A stretch of DNA of 64,000 nt from Chiridota heheva. Lineage: Eukaryota > Echinodermata > Holothuroidea > Apodida > Chiridotidae. A program made the position numbers and the translations under genes. Position 1 is the first letter of the stretch. The number at the start of each line of letters is the position of its first letter. Shown piece by piece: positions 35,313-47,770 of the stretch. The stretch covers positions 62,001 through 126,000 of the forward strand of contig JAIGNY010004510.1 in assembly GCA_020152595.1 (NCBI GenBank), written 5' to 3'. The notes beneath the pieces are model-generated. The model did no database searches, was not told the origin of the DNA, and saw only the letters and a program-made list of their open reading frames with translations.

Positions 35313-36050
35313 GTAGGAAATGCTCTCTTGTTGCTAAGAACTCGATGAAAAGGCTGCATCTTGTTACTATTTGAAAGTTTGATCCATCTCAGCCATTAGG
35401 CTCTTAGGCCATTTTTGCGACCTTGAGCCCGGTGCTTATCCCCAGTTTCCATGGCGCAAGCAGATGAGAGCAGGTTTATCCCCCAGCAATGCTGCTACTC
35501 ATTTTCACAGCCTGAGGCAAGCTGGATCAAGTGCCTTGCCCAAAAACACAACACAGTAATTTGTACATTCTTCTTATTCTGACACAAGACTCCCAAGCAC
35601 TGTATTCTTTACCCTGTCACTATAGTAGACTCACTTAAAATATCATATTTTTGATAAGATATGGGGTAAGATGAGATATTTTTATATAATATAAGAATTA
35701 ATTTTAATAATAAGAAAAGCACGGATAGCTTAGTGTAGTTCATAAATTGGAACCGTCCTCATTCTCAAGACTGATTTCATGAGTTTTTCTCTGAACCATA
35801 ACTGATTAGGGGGGAGCATTCCTTGTTCAACTGGATTTAATGGGAATTTTAATCCTTTAATACAATTCTGAATCCTGAATATATGTTTGGAGTAAAGTTG
35901 TCAAACTCTATATATGGATGTCACAAGATGGCAAATTAACAGATAAACCTCTGTTTTAAGTTGAATGTACATACTGTACTCAAAACACTTTCTTTTGCTG
36001 GACTATTTAAAGAATAGTAAAGCTATTCAACTACCCCCGGCGTCGGTGTG
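35313..36050. other. Intron, nothing recognised
   Basis: AT-rich intron between the exons at 35092 and 38096. No conserved frame or repeat is seen. Confidence 0.5.
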
Positions 36051-37145
36051 GGCGTCTGGTAAAGACTTTTGGTTAAAGTTTTTATAACTTAAGTTATGAA
36101 TGGTGTACATTCATGTGACTTGGCATAGCAGTAGAGGACACAGGTACTGATCAAATGAGCATGATTGGAGGGTTGTGTGCATACTAATTAGCTTATTTGC
36201 ATAACAAGGAAAAATTTGTCAGGTTTAAGTTTTGGTTAAAGAAAGTGGTTAAAGTTTTTGGTTAAACTTTTTATAACTTATGAATGGTGTACATTCATGT
36301 GACTTGGCATATAATTCTGTTCAAGTGAGCATGATTAGGGGGTTATGTGGCATAGGGGTACTGTTCAAGTGAGCATGATTAGGGGTTGTGTATGCATACT
36401 AATTAGCTGATTTGCATAACAATGAGAAAATATTTGTATCTATGATATCTTTTAAATAACAGTGGATGTAGAGATTTTGTTGGCACAAATGATCATATAT
36501 GTGAAGAGCATTGTCTACACTTGATGGTAAGGTGAAGTGTGCATATTAATTAGGTTATTTGCGCAACAATAGATTCATACAAACTGTTTAACATTCATGA
36601 GCGCATAACTTAAGTTATGATTGGTGTACATCCATGGAACTTGCCACAGGAGTTGAGGACATGGGTACTGTTCAAATAAGCATGATTGGGGGTTGTGTGT
36701 GCATACTAATTAACTTATTTGCATAACAATGAAAATATTTGTATTTATGATAAGTCTTAGATTAAAGCGGGAGTGGGGATTTTGTTTACACAAATGATGA
36801 TATATGTTAAGAGTATTTACACTTAATGGTGAGGTGTAATGTGCATGTAAATTAGGTTATTTGAATAACAATAGCCTTTCGTAGAAAATATTTAACCTGA
36901 GGTAATAACTTGATATTTGTAGGTGGCATTGGTACCGTTCAGTTGAGCATGATTGGGGGTTGTATGTACATACTAATCAGCTTATTTGCATAACAATGAA
37001 AATATTTCTATCTATGATATCTCTTAATTTTAAGTGGGTTTGGGGATTTTGTTTACACAAATGATCATATATGTGAAAAGCATTGTCTACACTCAATGGT
37101 GAGGTGTAATGCATATTGATTAGATTATTTGCATAACAATTTTAC
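36050..37145. repeat. Decayed tandem repeat, units of about 260-310 bp
   Basis: Three full units start near 36358, 36664 and 36926. Each has GAGCATGATT, GGGGTTGT, CATACTAAT, ATTTGCATAACAATGA, CACAAATGAT and GGTGAGGTG in order. Partial units lie upstream from about 36050. Confidence 0.85.
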
Positions 37146-38095
37146 CTCAACTTTTTCAGCTGTCAAATTATAATTACCCTTAACTAGATTCTTTTCAAGT
37201 ACTTCCCTGGCGTATCCAATAGTTTGAATCTACCAAATCACAGGGAAAATTATGAAATAATACCTGGAGACTGAGGATATCAGGATGTGATGTCACAACT
37301 ATATGTTAGTCATATTTCAGTCATTTCTAAACAAGCGAGACAAAACTTTTGACTTAAAAATCTCCTTAATGGATTTATATTTTAGAATGCTTCCTTTACC
37401 ATTTTTTTGTTTCTTTCTTAGTCCTCTTTCGTATAAGGTGAATTAACTTGACAACTAAACTAATCTTTTTAGATGAATAGAGGGTAGTTAGGTAAGTAAA
37501 TGGTGGAAGAAATAACAAATAATTGCATTATGCCGCAAGGATACATTGTTAATATTTTAATATTTCATTGACATGGGCAAGTCCTGGGTCTCTCCTTTCT
37601 TTGTGACTCAATGGATATAATGAAAAGAGGTTTTTCATTTATAAAGATTTCTTTCATGTTTTCTGAGTTACTGGGTGAGGTAGTAACCTCACCCAAAATG
37701 TCTGATACAACTCAAAGATATTTTGAAGCTTGCAGTAAAATGTGAAAATCTAAAGTGAGTGGAAAAGTAAGTGCATCCTTCAAAAGCTCATGTAATTTGA
37801 AATAACTTCCCCTACTAGCCCCATTACTGGCATACACGTCCATCAACAAGCTCATTGTCTACGCTAGCTACGAATAGTCGAGCATACTGTCCTTCTGACA
37901 ATTCTTGTTCATGTTTTGAAACATTTTTTTATAATTTTTAAATGTAACGTCTCGGTATTAATCTTTACTTCATTAAAAAGCACTAAAGACTTGAATACTT
38001 TTATATATACCTTTTGTTAAATTCTGTATTGAAAGTTTGAACAGCTTATTGTACATAATCTTACGAAGTAATTCATTATTATTGATTGTATGCAG
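37146..38095. other. Intron, nothing recognised
   Basis: AT-rich unique sequence leading to the acceptor at 38095. Confidence 0.45.
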
Positions 38096-38201
38096 GCACC
38101 AGATGAGCATCCTCAAGAAGGGATTAAAATTTTTACCCACAATGCTAAGAAGGTTACAGAGAATTCAAGCAGAAATACACATAGACCACAACATAGGAAA
38201 G
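38096..38201 (+). CDS. SENP-like gene exon
   Basis: The acceptor is TTGTATGCAG and the donor AAAG|GTGAGA, close to consensus. It starts in phase 0 and ends with one spare base. It encodes about 35 residues, APDEHPQEGIKIFTHNAKK followed by VTENSSRNTHRPQHRK, which is polar and basic with no recognisable domain. Both phases fit the flanking exons. Confidence 0.72.
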
Positions 38202-38894
38202 GTGAGAATATGACATAGGAAATTAGGAATTGTATTGAGAAGATATGACTCTCCCACTCTCCTGTGAAGCAGCCGTGACTGCAGGTAGTTTGGATATGTG
38301 CCAGCTGGCATCAAATGATGGGAACACAGTACTCTTGATATGAACATGTACAATATTTGTACATTGTGCATGTACTTATAAATTATATTTTACTATCACC
38401 ATCTAATTTCAGAAGTTCATTTAGGCCTGAAATGAGGTTTTCATATGTCTCAATGTACTAAGGAGTCTGGTAGCCCAGTTGGGTAGTCCCTGTTTGAGTT
38501 GTCAAGTTCTGTTTGTATAGTCATCAGCCTGTTCATAAATGTAAATTGGAAGAAGAAGAATGTTTTGGATAGCAGAAGTGTTTAGCTAAATGAGGGATTC
38601 TCTTTGAAACATTGCCACCAGGCATTTATTCCTATCAAAATTCTCTTCTATATTACATTGTATGTGGGAAGCAACATTACAATCTTTCTCTTGTGATATA
38701 ACTGTTCAAACTTTTGCAATAAACCTCTCTCATTCAATTACTAAACCTCGACAGAATTTGAAGTTCACCCTCACCCGCTTTCTTGATTTCTGCATTTAGT
38801 TTTAAATTTCAACCGCAATTCACTACTTCTTTCATACTATTTTACTCACTTTCAAAACATGTCTGCACCCAGGTTGAAAACCTCACTGGTTGAT

Positions 38895-39525
38895 TTGATG
38901 TGAGGATGAGTAACAAGGGTAACATTTGTTTATATGTTGAGGATGAGTAACAAGGGTAACATGTGTTTATATGTTGAGGATGAGTAACAATGGTAAAATG
39001 TTTATATGTTGAGGATGAGTAACAAGGGTACCATGTGTTTATATGTTGAGGATGAGTAACAAGGCTAACATGTGTATTTATGTTGAGGATGAGTAACAAG
39101 GCTAACATGTGTTTATATGTTGAGGATGAGTAACAAGGGTAACATGTGTTTATATGTTGAGGATGAGTAACAAGGGTAATGTGTTTATATGTTGATGATG
39201 AGTAACAAGGGTAAGATGTGTTTATATGTTGATGATGAGTAACAAGGCTAACATGTGTTTATATGTTGAGGATGCGCAACAAGGGTAACATGTTTATATG
39301 TTAAGGATGAGTAACAAGGGTACCATGTGTTTGTATATTGATGATGAGTAACAAGGGTAACATGTGTTTATATGTTGAATATGAGTAACAAGGGTAACAC
39401 GTTTATATGTTGAGGATTAGTAACAAGGATAACATGTGTGTTTATATGTTGAGGATGAGTAACACAATAACATATGTTTATATGTTGAGGATGAGTAACA
39501 AGGGTAACATGTGTTTATATGTTGT
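38895..39525. repeat. 37-bp minisatellite abutting a splice acceptor
   Basis: About 17 units of GATGAGTAACAAGGGTAAC followed by ATGTGTTTATATGTTGAG. The last unit (GTGTTTATATGTTG) runs directly into TTATCATAG, the acceptor of the exon at 39534. Minus-strand frames rich in SSTYKH are repeat artefacts. Confidence 0.95.
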
Positions 39526-39533
39526 TATCATAG

Positions 39534-39816
39534 AAACATTTGCCAAACCAGAAGCCCCTGCATTGCACGACTTAAGTAGAAGATCTATTCACCGCGGAAA
39601 AATCACAGATCACCAGAACTCACATGACCTACCAGGGTTACATGACCTTTCAGGGTTACATAACCTTCCAGGGTCATATGACCTTCCAGGGTCACATGAC
39701 CTACCAGAGTCACATGACCTACCAGGATCATCTCATAGAGGTAGCATAGCATCCCATCAGTTCCACACAGAGGTCAGGAGGTCATCCGAATCCAAACCTA
39801 GTCACCAGTCCATGAG
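39534..39816 (+). CDS. SENP-like gene exon with HDLPG six-residue tandem repeat
   Basis: The acceptor is TTATCATAG and the donor ATGAG|GTATGT. Two bases are carried in and two out. The roughly 94 residues include about six copies of a 6-residue unit of the form SHDLPG (18-bp period, variants LHDLSG, LHNLPG, SYDLPG, SHDLPE). A His/Ser/Arg-rich tail follows. A separate 37-bp intronic minisatellite runs to within about a dozen bases of the acceptor. The coding repeat stays in frame, which suggests selection to keep the reading frame. Confidence 0.75.
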
Positions 39817-40769
39817 GTATGTGTATCCCGAATGTTGTTTTGATCAAAGTAGTTCAAACTTACAAGTTAATGTCTTCTATATTGTCTCTGATTTGCAAGG
39901 AAAATTGTTTTGCTAATTGGTCTGAAGTACATTTTACAATAATGCTTTGTTATCCCCTAACCAACAAAGCTGGTGAATTACCGTCTGTCCATTTGTCAGT
40001 CTGTCTATCCCTCCACATCCATTATTAGCTCCACCATATGGGCCTGTGCAATGGTTTGCTTTAAAATGCATCTCCTAGGTTTTAACAGTTTTGCTCTTGA
40101 AATTCTGGCTCAAGTGAGACTTTGTATGCTTCATGTAGGTTGTATTTTGCTAAGAGATATTTTATGTATTTTTTCAATTAAAACTCCCGAAAGGTTTGAA
40201 GAAAGTATCATATTTCATATGTAAAGGTGCTAAAAATAGCTCTTTTAGCTGTAGACATTATGCCATCCTTGTACGTACCGTATGTGTGCGTGTCTAGTCT
40301 GTTGTAAAGCATGCATATCGCAGTGGCTAGATCTTTCAAGTGAATCACAGTGTGTTTAATGAAAACCATTTTCCAATCAGAATTATAATATTTTGACGAA
40401 TATACAAATTTTTGGATGAGGGTCGTGACATTTCCGTGATAATTACACGTGAGTTGCCAGTATAGTGTAAGTTGTTGTTTGTTGATCGATTACAATATAT
40501 ATTGATATATGTTCGTTCCATAACACTTACCGTCTTGTATTCAGAACCAGTATCACGTACCTGTATCTGTCAAACTCCTTCATTCTCCCGCTCTTAATCA
40601 CCTGTTGCAGAATCAAACAGTATTGTTGCAGTGCATTGTCTTGAAGGATAATTTATTTTCTTAGAAAGTTAGTTGTAATTGTTTCTTGTTAAATTTCAAT
40701 AATTATTGGTATCTCCATTTATTACGGATTTACACCTGTTAGTGTTGTTGAGCGTGACCATTAAGATGT

Positions 40770-41795
40770 ACTCGCTCACAAGTCCTTGCCATTGAAAATC
40801 AATATCATTCATGATTCAATCTAGTTATTCGTCCTATATCCCGTTCCAGGTCTTTTACTTTTCCACTGTTCTGTGTTTTTCTTGTTGGCTGACATTCACT
40901 GATTGTGGTTGTTTATTGTCCCAGTGATAACATACGTGAACGTGGGTTTTGACAATAACCAGATTCAATCACACACATTCGGCTGAAAAAATCAATGACT
41001 TTACAAACTGTGAACCCGATTAGCATAATTCTTTTTAAATGGGAGAATCACAAATGCGCAGTAATCATCTATGAATGGGAACATTTTCACTTTGATTTTT
41101 TCGAAATCTGAGTAACTTGTGAAATGCACCATGAATGTGCAGCAGTAAACAGTGAAACAAAGAATAGGCCATAATGTAAAGCTTTAAATCCCACTCAATC
41201 AAGGCCCGTTTTACAAGCTGTTAAATCGACCAAAAAACACGGTCAAAATACTTGAATTGTGAAAATCAGTACATTTAGATGTAAATATTATGTGATGAGT
41301 CAAATAAATTGTGCAAGAAAGAAAAAATATTGCACAATAAACAAACGGAAAAAGGTTTTAACAAAGCTGAAAGTCTGCGTGCTTTGCAAATATGGATGGC
41401 GGCTATTTCGAGAGGACAAATATGATCAGAACTGTTAGGGTTGGTGGTGTAGTTTTGAAATGTTTTACGGCGAGGTATCATAGTATGCAATATTTTCATA
41501 GTGAAAGTTAAAAAGTGAAAGTCCTAGCAAGTCCCACAAAAAAGTTACGCGATGTTGAGATAAATGACATTGAAGGGAAGTTTTCTGTTGTTTCTAAATT
41601 GAATTTCCACACATATTTTCCAGAAAAATGGTGATTTATGCTGTAGAAATAAAATTTTCATGATTTAGAAAGCAAAATTCCAGCATCTATTTGGGCAATG
41701 GAGTAGATATTTTTGCTATACTGGTTGTGCGGTTTTTTGTGTTTTGGTGTACTTTCTGAAAAGTACAATACTAAATGCATGTAAACTCTACACGC
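40770..41795 (+). mobile_element. hAT-like nonautonomous element (copy C)
   Basis: The interior matches copy A in the same orientation: CTTGCCATTGAAAATCA, GCAGTAATCATCTATGAATG, GTAACTTGTGAAATGCACC, ATTTGGGCAATGGAG. Both ends are eroded and I cannot see the 8-bp duplication. A 140-bp element is inserted at 40822-40961. Confidence 0.75.
40822..40961. mobile_element. 140-bp MITE inside hAT-like copy C
   Basis: The direct repeat GATTCAATC (40813-40821, 40962-40970) flanks a 140-bp insert whose ends TAGTTATT and AATAACCA are near-inverted. Copies A and B lack it. A 9-bp duplication would suit a Mutator-like element, but the inverted repeat is too short to be sure. Confidence 0.65.
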
Positions 41796-42304
41796 TTGCT
41801 TTGAAACAGTAAAACTGCTGGTATTCTAACATAATGACTCAAAGAAAATGTTAAAATTGCTTTTGAATTGCAAATTATAAACTCTGAATGCGATGTGTTG
41901 AGAGCAACATAACTTCTTTTCTATTCTCTCAAACTTTTCATTCTGATTACACTCTACCTCGCACTTTTCCACCTAACCTTTTGTTTTGCACCATCATTTT
42001 CCGGGATTGTCTCTCTGTGGATGGGTGTCTACTTTTGGTGAGATCGTTCCTTTTGTTTTTCCCTCCCGTTGTGACCATGCCTTCATGCCTTTTTTGATAC
42101 CTGCACAGTGGTTCTCATATAGTAGTTCCACAATTGTTTTTTTCTAGTTGTTCCGGCTCTCCCGGCCCTTGGTATTTCTTTCCATTATGATCAAACACTT
42201 CTGCCTTGACCTTGGCCCTCTCTCTCCTCCCTGTAAACCACCTGCTACCTCCATTGACCATTCCTCAGCCCCAGTCCCCAAAATTTTAATCATTTAGGCC
42301 ACCA

Positions 42305-43066
42305 ATGAACCAGACAGTTTCAAAAGAGTTCCCCCCTTCCTCATTCACAAGAAGCACCACCGCCTTGTTGGTACCCTCCCCTAAGGTTTTTACCCTCCGA
42401 TCCGGCAATTTCCTGCTGCACTGCACCAGGGACACTCAAGCCACCACCCTCCTCACCACCAAAACCCTAGCTGATACTGGTATCGACATAATTGTCACCT
42501 CCCACTGTTCCCTGAACTCCAGCAAAGGTGTCATTAAAACCAGAGACCTTGCCTACGTGACCAATGAAGACCTCATTGAGGAACTTGCCAGCCAACACAA
42601 TACTAAAGCCCATCGTCTCGTCCTCAAGAGAGACGATGCCGAAACACCCACCACCTGACTTTTGCCACACCAACTCTCCCCTCCCACATCACTGCTGGCT
42701 ATCTGAGAATCCCAGTCACTTTCTACATTCCCAAGCTCCTCCGTTGTCATAAGTGTCAAGAGGTATGGCCATGGGAAAAATCCCTGCTGCAGCCAAGCAC
42801 GCTGGAGCCCCGGACCATGACAGCGCCTCCTGCACCAACATCCCACTCTGCACCAATTGCGATGGTACTCACCCAGCCAACCATCCTTCCTTCTCAAAAG
42901 ACTGCCCCACCTGGCTTCAGAAAAAGCAGATAACGAAACTGAAAACCCTTATTCCCAGCACCACTTATCAGGAGGCCAGGAAGCAATTCCTCACTTCCCT
43001 CCACACCAAACCTTCCTACTCGAGCACAGTCTTCTCAAATATCAATACCGCCCCCTATCACAATTG
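42305..43066 (+). pseudogene. LINE ORF1 with CCHC-type knuckles, frameshifted
   Basis: Frame 42305-42658 carries SLNSSKGVIKTRDLAYVTNE, typical of the first domain of I-group ORF1. Across two frame shifts follow RCHKCQ / RYGHGKNPC and CTNCDGTHPANHPSF..CPTWLQKK, the knuckles that bind RNA, then TYQEARKQFLTS. Confidence 0.8.
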
Positions 43067-43508
43067 AAACTGATTGACATGCCCAAACCGACCTCACCTG
43101 GCTCTTCTTACCCAGTCCTAAGCCTATCACCATTGCCAACAACCCAACCACACCCATTACCCAAACCACCTCCACCACTATTTCTCTCTTCAACCTTCCT
43201 TTCTTTTCTAAGATCCCTGCCGTCCCCTACCCCAACATGTCAAATGACATCAAACTCAAGCCAACCTAGCCAACAAACAACCAATCAACAAACAGCCCAC
43301 AGGTATGACACTGAAGAGAACATGGATTGTTTGATTACTAAACCCACCGAACATACTTTTCGTCCAACTTTCCAAAACAACCGTTCCCAAAGAAACGGAC
43401 AGATTCAAAGAAATCCAACTCAGCTCAGACCCAACAGATCTTCCGTCAGATACCCTCCCCCCACCCTCCCTTCCTTCCCTTTATGGCGTGAAACACAAAC
43501 AATTACAA

Positions 43509-43860
43509 TAACACTCACAACATTATACAATGGAACATCAGAAGCCTTAAGGCCAATTCAGAAGAACTTGACCTACTAGCCACCACCTTCAACCCGGTCA
43601 TCTTTTGCCTACAAGAAAACTACTGACTGTTATTCCCTCAGTAAGTTCGCTTGCTACCATAAACGTCAAGAGGATGCCGACAGCGCCTGTCTCCATTTTC
43701 CTCAGACATGATATCCCACAGCCCTATTTATGTGAACACTGACCTTCAGGCCATCTGTATATCTATCTCCCTCCACAAAACCTTGACTCTTTGCAATTGC
43801 CAGCGTTCAGCCAACCAGCCTTAACAAACTACTAAGAAGATTTGGAGTATTGTTAAGAGC
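43509..43860 (+). pseudogene. LINE endonuclease, internally deleted
   Basis: The frame begins IIQWNIRSLKANSEELDLL and VIFCLQENY, the start of an APE-type endonuclease. The middle, where the AGDFN box should be, is missing. The text jumps to WSIVKSFHGRMGKSSISHL, a linker that normally follows the endonuclease. Confidence 0.72.
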
Positions 43861-44079
43861 TTCCACGGCAGGATGGGTAAGTCTTCCATTTCTCATCTCT
43901 CCTGGAATGGTAACCTTCTCACAGCGAAAAAAGATATCTTTAACCACCTCGCCGCAACTATCTCAACATCTCGTCCTCTGCCAACTACCCCTAAGCCATC
44001 CATGATGCTGGCTGCACCTTCAAAGGCCCAGATAACATCCCCTACCACAGTTCCTGAAACATCTCCCCAAGAAGGCCAC

Positions 44080-45450
44080 TACTCAGCCTCTCCAAACACA
44101 TTTGGTTGTCATACTCCTTTCCCCCTATCTGGAGGACAGCTATCATCACCCTGTCCCCAAACCGTGGAAGGACAGTACCGCCTCCTCCGGCTACCGCCCC
44201 CTCCGGCTACCGCCTCCTCCGGCTACCGCCCCCTCCGGCTACCGCCTCCTCCGGCTACCGCCCCCTCCGGCTACCGCCCCCTCCGGCTACCGCCCCCTCC
44301 GGCTACCGCCCCCTCCGGCTACCGCCCCCTCCGGCTACCGCCCCTCCGGCTACCGCCCCCTCCGGCTACCGCCCCCTCCGGCTACCGCCCGCTCCATCTA
44401 TCACCCTCACCTGCTGTTTCTATCAAATTATGGAAAGGATCATTAAGCAACGACTAAACTGGTTTCTTGAGACCGACAGAATCCTCTTCCCTCACCAAAG
44501 CGGCTTCCGGAAATGTCGCAATACCCTGGACCAGTTAATTACGCTTGACAACCGCTATCCTTGAATCCTTAATTGCAAAAAATGAACACCTCATTGCCAT
44601 CTTTTACGACCTCGAGAAAGCTTTCGACACTACTTGGAAATATGGCATTACCCGCAAGCTTTACACCATCGGCTTCGGAGGCCACCCCATCCATCTTTAT
44701 TCAAAACTTTCTCTCATCCATTTAGTTCCAAGTTTGTATTGGCCACACCATCTCCAACCCCCACCCTCAAGAAGTGGGCGTCACCCAAGGCAAAATCCTC
44801 TTCCCCATTCTCTTCAACCTGAGCATTAACAACATCGCTGACAACCTTAGCCCCAACTTTAACCATGCCCTCTACATGGATGACTTTATCATGTTCTACT
44901 CCTCACCTAGCTTTCCTCTTTTCGAAAATTGGCTCCCACTTAGCCTTAACCGGCTAAAAGTCTGGTGCAACAATAACTGTTTTAAATTCTCCAAAGACAA
45001 GAGTCTGCATGCATTTCTGTCATTTCAACAACCTCCACCTTAACTCGAACTGTGCTCAATGCCAATCACATTTCTAAAGTTGACCACACTAAGTTCCTTG
45101 GTTTACCCTTAGACCCCAAGCTCTACTACAAGTAACACATCACCAACCTGAAACAGAAATGCAACAGCTCCCTCAACACTCTACGCCTCCTCTCCAACAC
45201 CATTTGGGGTGCGAACCCCCATACTCTCCTCAAAATCTTCAGGCTCACCATTCATGCCAAGCTTGACTAAGGCAATATTGTCTACTGTGCCGCTTACAAC
45301 TCTTACCTCAACCACATCAACACCATCCAAAATAAAGCCCTCAGGTTTTGTTTGGGTGCCTACAGGACCTCCCCCATCACCAGCCTTCATGTTGAAGCCA
45401 ACGAACCCCCCTTTCTGCTAAGGTGTAGAAAGCTTAGCCTTTCCTACGCT
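44080..45450 (+). pseudogene. LINE reverse transcriptase, with minisatellite in the finger domain
   Basis: Motifs: PIWRTAIITLSPN before the repeat, then ITLTCCFYQIMERIIKQRL, SGFRKCRNTLDQLITL, FYDLEKAFDTTW (first catalytic Asp), GVTQGKILFPILFNLSINNI and YMDDFIMFYSS (YADD box as YMDD). Several frameshifts. A 16-bp minisatellite interrupts the start. Confidence 0.85.
44165..44395. repeat. 16-bp minisatellite GGCTACCGCCCCCTCC in RT
   Basis: About 14 units. One frame reads GYRPLRLPPPPATAPS. The unit sits exactly where LINE RTs have their conserved YRPI.LT box, and 16 bp is not a multiple of three, so each unit changes frame. Confidence 0.92.
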
Positions 45451-45594
45451 TTTAAAGCACTCTCCAACACCCAGAACCCTGTTTACAACCTCATTAGATA
45501 CCACAATTTCTCCATCCAATTTGATAGGACAAAAACCCTATCTCCTTCCTTCAGCTTATGCATCAGACCCGACCTCCACCATCTCGACACTTTT

Positions 45595-45722
45595 TCTCCC
45601 TGGGCCACCCCCTACCTTCTGGGCTTCTCCACTCATCACAAAACCCAAACTCACTTTTCCTCCCTGGGCCACCCCTCCCTTCTGGGCTTCTCCACTTATC
45701 ACAAAACCCAAACCCACCCTAA
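45595..45722 (+). repeat. 63-bp in-frame duplication in LINE
   Basis: Two copies encoding FSPWATPYLLGFSTHHKTQ and LGHPSLLGFSTYHKTQTH, upstream of RNase H. Confidence 0.85.
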
Positions 45723-45769
45723 CCTCTTCATCAACCTCCACAACCAAATCAAAGACCTAACTCGAAACT

Positions 45770-46480
45770 ACACCTGCATCTATACCGATGGCTCCAAGAA
45801 AGGCAACATGACAGCTGCTGTAGCCGTCGTCCGAAACATCACCCTCAGTAGCAGGCTTCCCGACTACTCGTCCATCTTGTCTGCTGAGGCCAAGGCCATC
45901 CTACTCGCCCTCAACTATATTGAGTACTCTCCGCTGAGCCACTTTACCATCTTCTCAGACTCCAAGGCTGTCCTTACTTCTTTACTCAATCTAAAATGGG
46001 ATAACCCCATATCGCACCTCCTCTGTAAACTCCTTTCGCTCCCCCTCACCCCTCTGCAGGAAAAGTATTCTTTTCTTCTGGATACCCAGCCATGTTGGCA
46101 TCCTGGCAATGACAGAGTGTATGCAGCCGCTAAGCTTGCCCTCAACCTCCTCCCTACCCCCTTTCCCAAAACCCTTTCTGACATCAAACCGCTCATCGCT
46201 TCCCTTGTTTGTGACCACTGACAAACCTCATGGGACTCACAAATTGATATCAAACTCCATGTCATCCAGCCCACCATTCTGATCAAACCCACCATCCACA
46301 ATCTCTCCTGTGTCGACAACGTCCACATTACCCACCTTAGAATAGGTCACACCCATCTCACTTACTCCCACCTTCTTATTAGCCCCCCCACCCCTCTGCA
46401 ACACTTGCCATTGTACCTCACAGTCCACCTTATCCTCCTTGCCTGCCCCCGTACAACCTTCCCAAAGCTTCTCTCGTCCC
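45770..46480 (+). pseudogene. LINE RNase H and C-terminal region
   Basis: IYTDGSKKGNMTAAVAVV, SAEAKAILLAL and TIFSDSKAVLTSL carry the catalytic Asp, Glu and Asp. The later WHPGNDRVYAAAKLAL box has lost the usual final Asp. LRIGHTHLTYSHLL then a Cys/His-type tail follow in another frame. Confidence 0.82.
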
Positions 46481-46879
46481 CCACAACTCAATAGCTGAGC
46501 TCTTCCAAAAAAAACCTCTGTAGAAAATGATCTCCTTCATCATGCTTCCCTCTACAACCATATTTAGTCCTCCTCTCCCACCCACTCTCTCTTCCTTTGC
46601 CCCTTCCTTGCACCCATGTACTTCCTCTCTCGATCCCACCTTCCTTGCTTTTAGTCCCCGTGTTTCTCTCAGGCTTCCCCTACTGTCTTCTTTTCCTACC
46701 TCTGGAATGATGTAAACTCCCGGAAACAATTTGGCTGTTGCTGTCGTGGTGCTGTTAAGCCCTCATCAAACAAACAAACAGAATGAAAGATATCAGATAT
46801 GACAAAAATAAAATTTCTTTAAAATAAAATCAGTCATTCAGTTTTTGCACTATTATGGGGAGAGCTATAACACCATTGA

Positions 46880-47770
46880 GGTCTTGTTTAGTCCGACATT
46901 ATGCATTGTTCAGCTAATGGAAAACAACAGATTTCTGCACTTGGAAAGGAATTGCAACTATTTTAATGAAAGGAAATTTATATAAAGGAGATTTTTGCCT
47001 TTAAGGAACTTCAAACAAATGCATTCCTGACATGAATAACAATTAGAATTTTTGTTCTGGCATGAAAAAAGGTCAAACATTAGAGGCTGATGCCTCAAAA
47101 GAATTTGTAATTAAGTATCATGGACATGATTAGCAATACAAGTTGAAATTAATCTGCAAAGAAGTTTTATTCTGATTTGGTAGACAGATCAGCCCTATCT
47201 GGTTTGTAAGGGAGCAAATATAAAGTTGAGTGTATATCAAGGTAACTGGAGGTGGGATTGCATGTGGTGGAATGTCATTTGGATTTCAGGTGTGATGGCA
47301 TGTAGGAAAGTATGGAAGGCCAAATAGGCTGGGAAGGCATATGGTACAGGGAGGAATGGTGGTGGGACAGGGTAGCAAGGCATATGGTGGAATGTCATCT
47401 TGATTGCAGATGTGATTGCATATGGGTCATGTGGTGGAATGGCATCTAGATTGAATGTATGATTTCCAGTGAGGGATATATGATGGGATGGCATGTAGAA
47501 CAGAAAAGGGGGTTAGTAAATGGGATGGCATGAGAGACAAGAGGGTGTAAGTATCTTATTAGCGGTGAGGAGATTTGTATCATTTGCGAAGTCTGGTTAA
47601 TTATTGGTACAATATTTTTTGTGCAGCGATCCAACAGACCTGAAAAAAAAAAGCCATGGTTCCATCATTTATGACCGCAGGAAAAACTAATTCGCAGGAA
47701 GAAATATTTTGTATTATTATTTCTTGAGTAAGCAACAGTATATTTGGTAAAAAGGTATGGTTCCGGCCTC
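46880..47770. repeat. Diverged intron duplication, copy 1
   Basis: The order ATGCATTGTTCAGCTA, TCTGATTTGGTAGA, a G-rich GGAATGGCAT region, GATTGCATATGGGTCATGTG, GATTTGTATCATTTGCGA and AGCCATGGTTC is the same as in 48380-50640. This copy has a single GATTTGTATCATTTGCGA segment. Confidence 0.85.

Larger units (their letters stand above)
41900..46784 (+). mobile_element. I/Nimb-like LINE with RNase H, decayed
   Basis: In + order: a gag-like ORF1 with zinc knuckles (about 42300-43060), a partial endonuclease (43509-43860), reverse transcriptase (44080-45450), RNase H (45770-46215) and a C-terminal zinc-type region (46330-46480). It ends in a CAAA-type tail (about 46766-46784). A C-terminal RNase H after RT points to the I group of LINEs. 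The 5' boundary is approximate. Confidence 0.8.
40027..46885. mobile_element. Second member of the large-insertion family, with nested elements
   Basis: The left end (TAGCTCCACC) and the next 400 bp match 26832-27250. The right end (GAGCTATAACACCATTGA) matches 32718-32740. Between them lie a hAT-like copy and a decayed LINE. Boundaries are inferred from these two end matches only. Confidence 0.5.
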
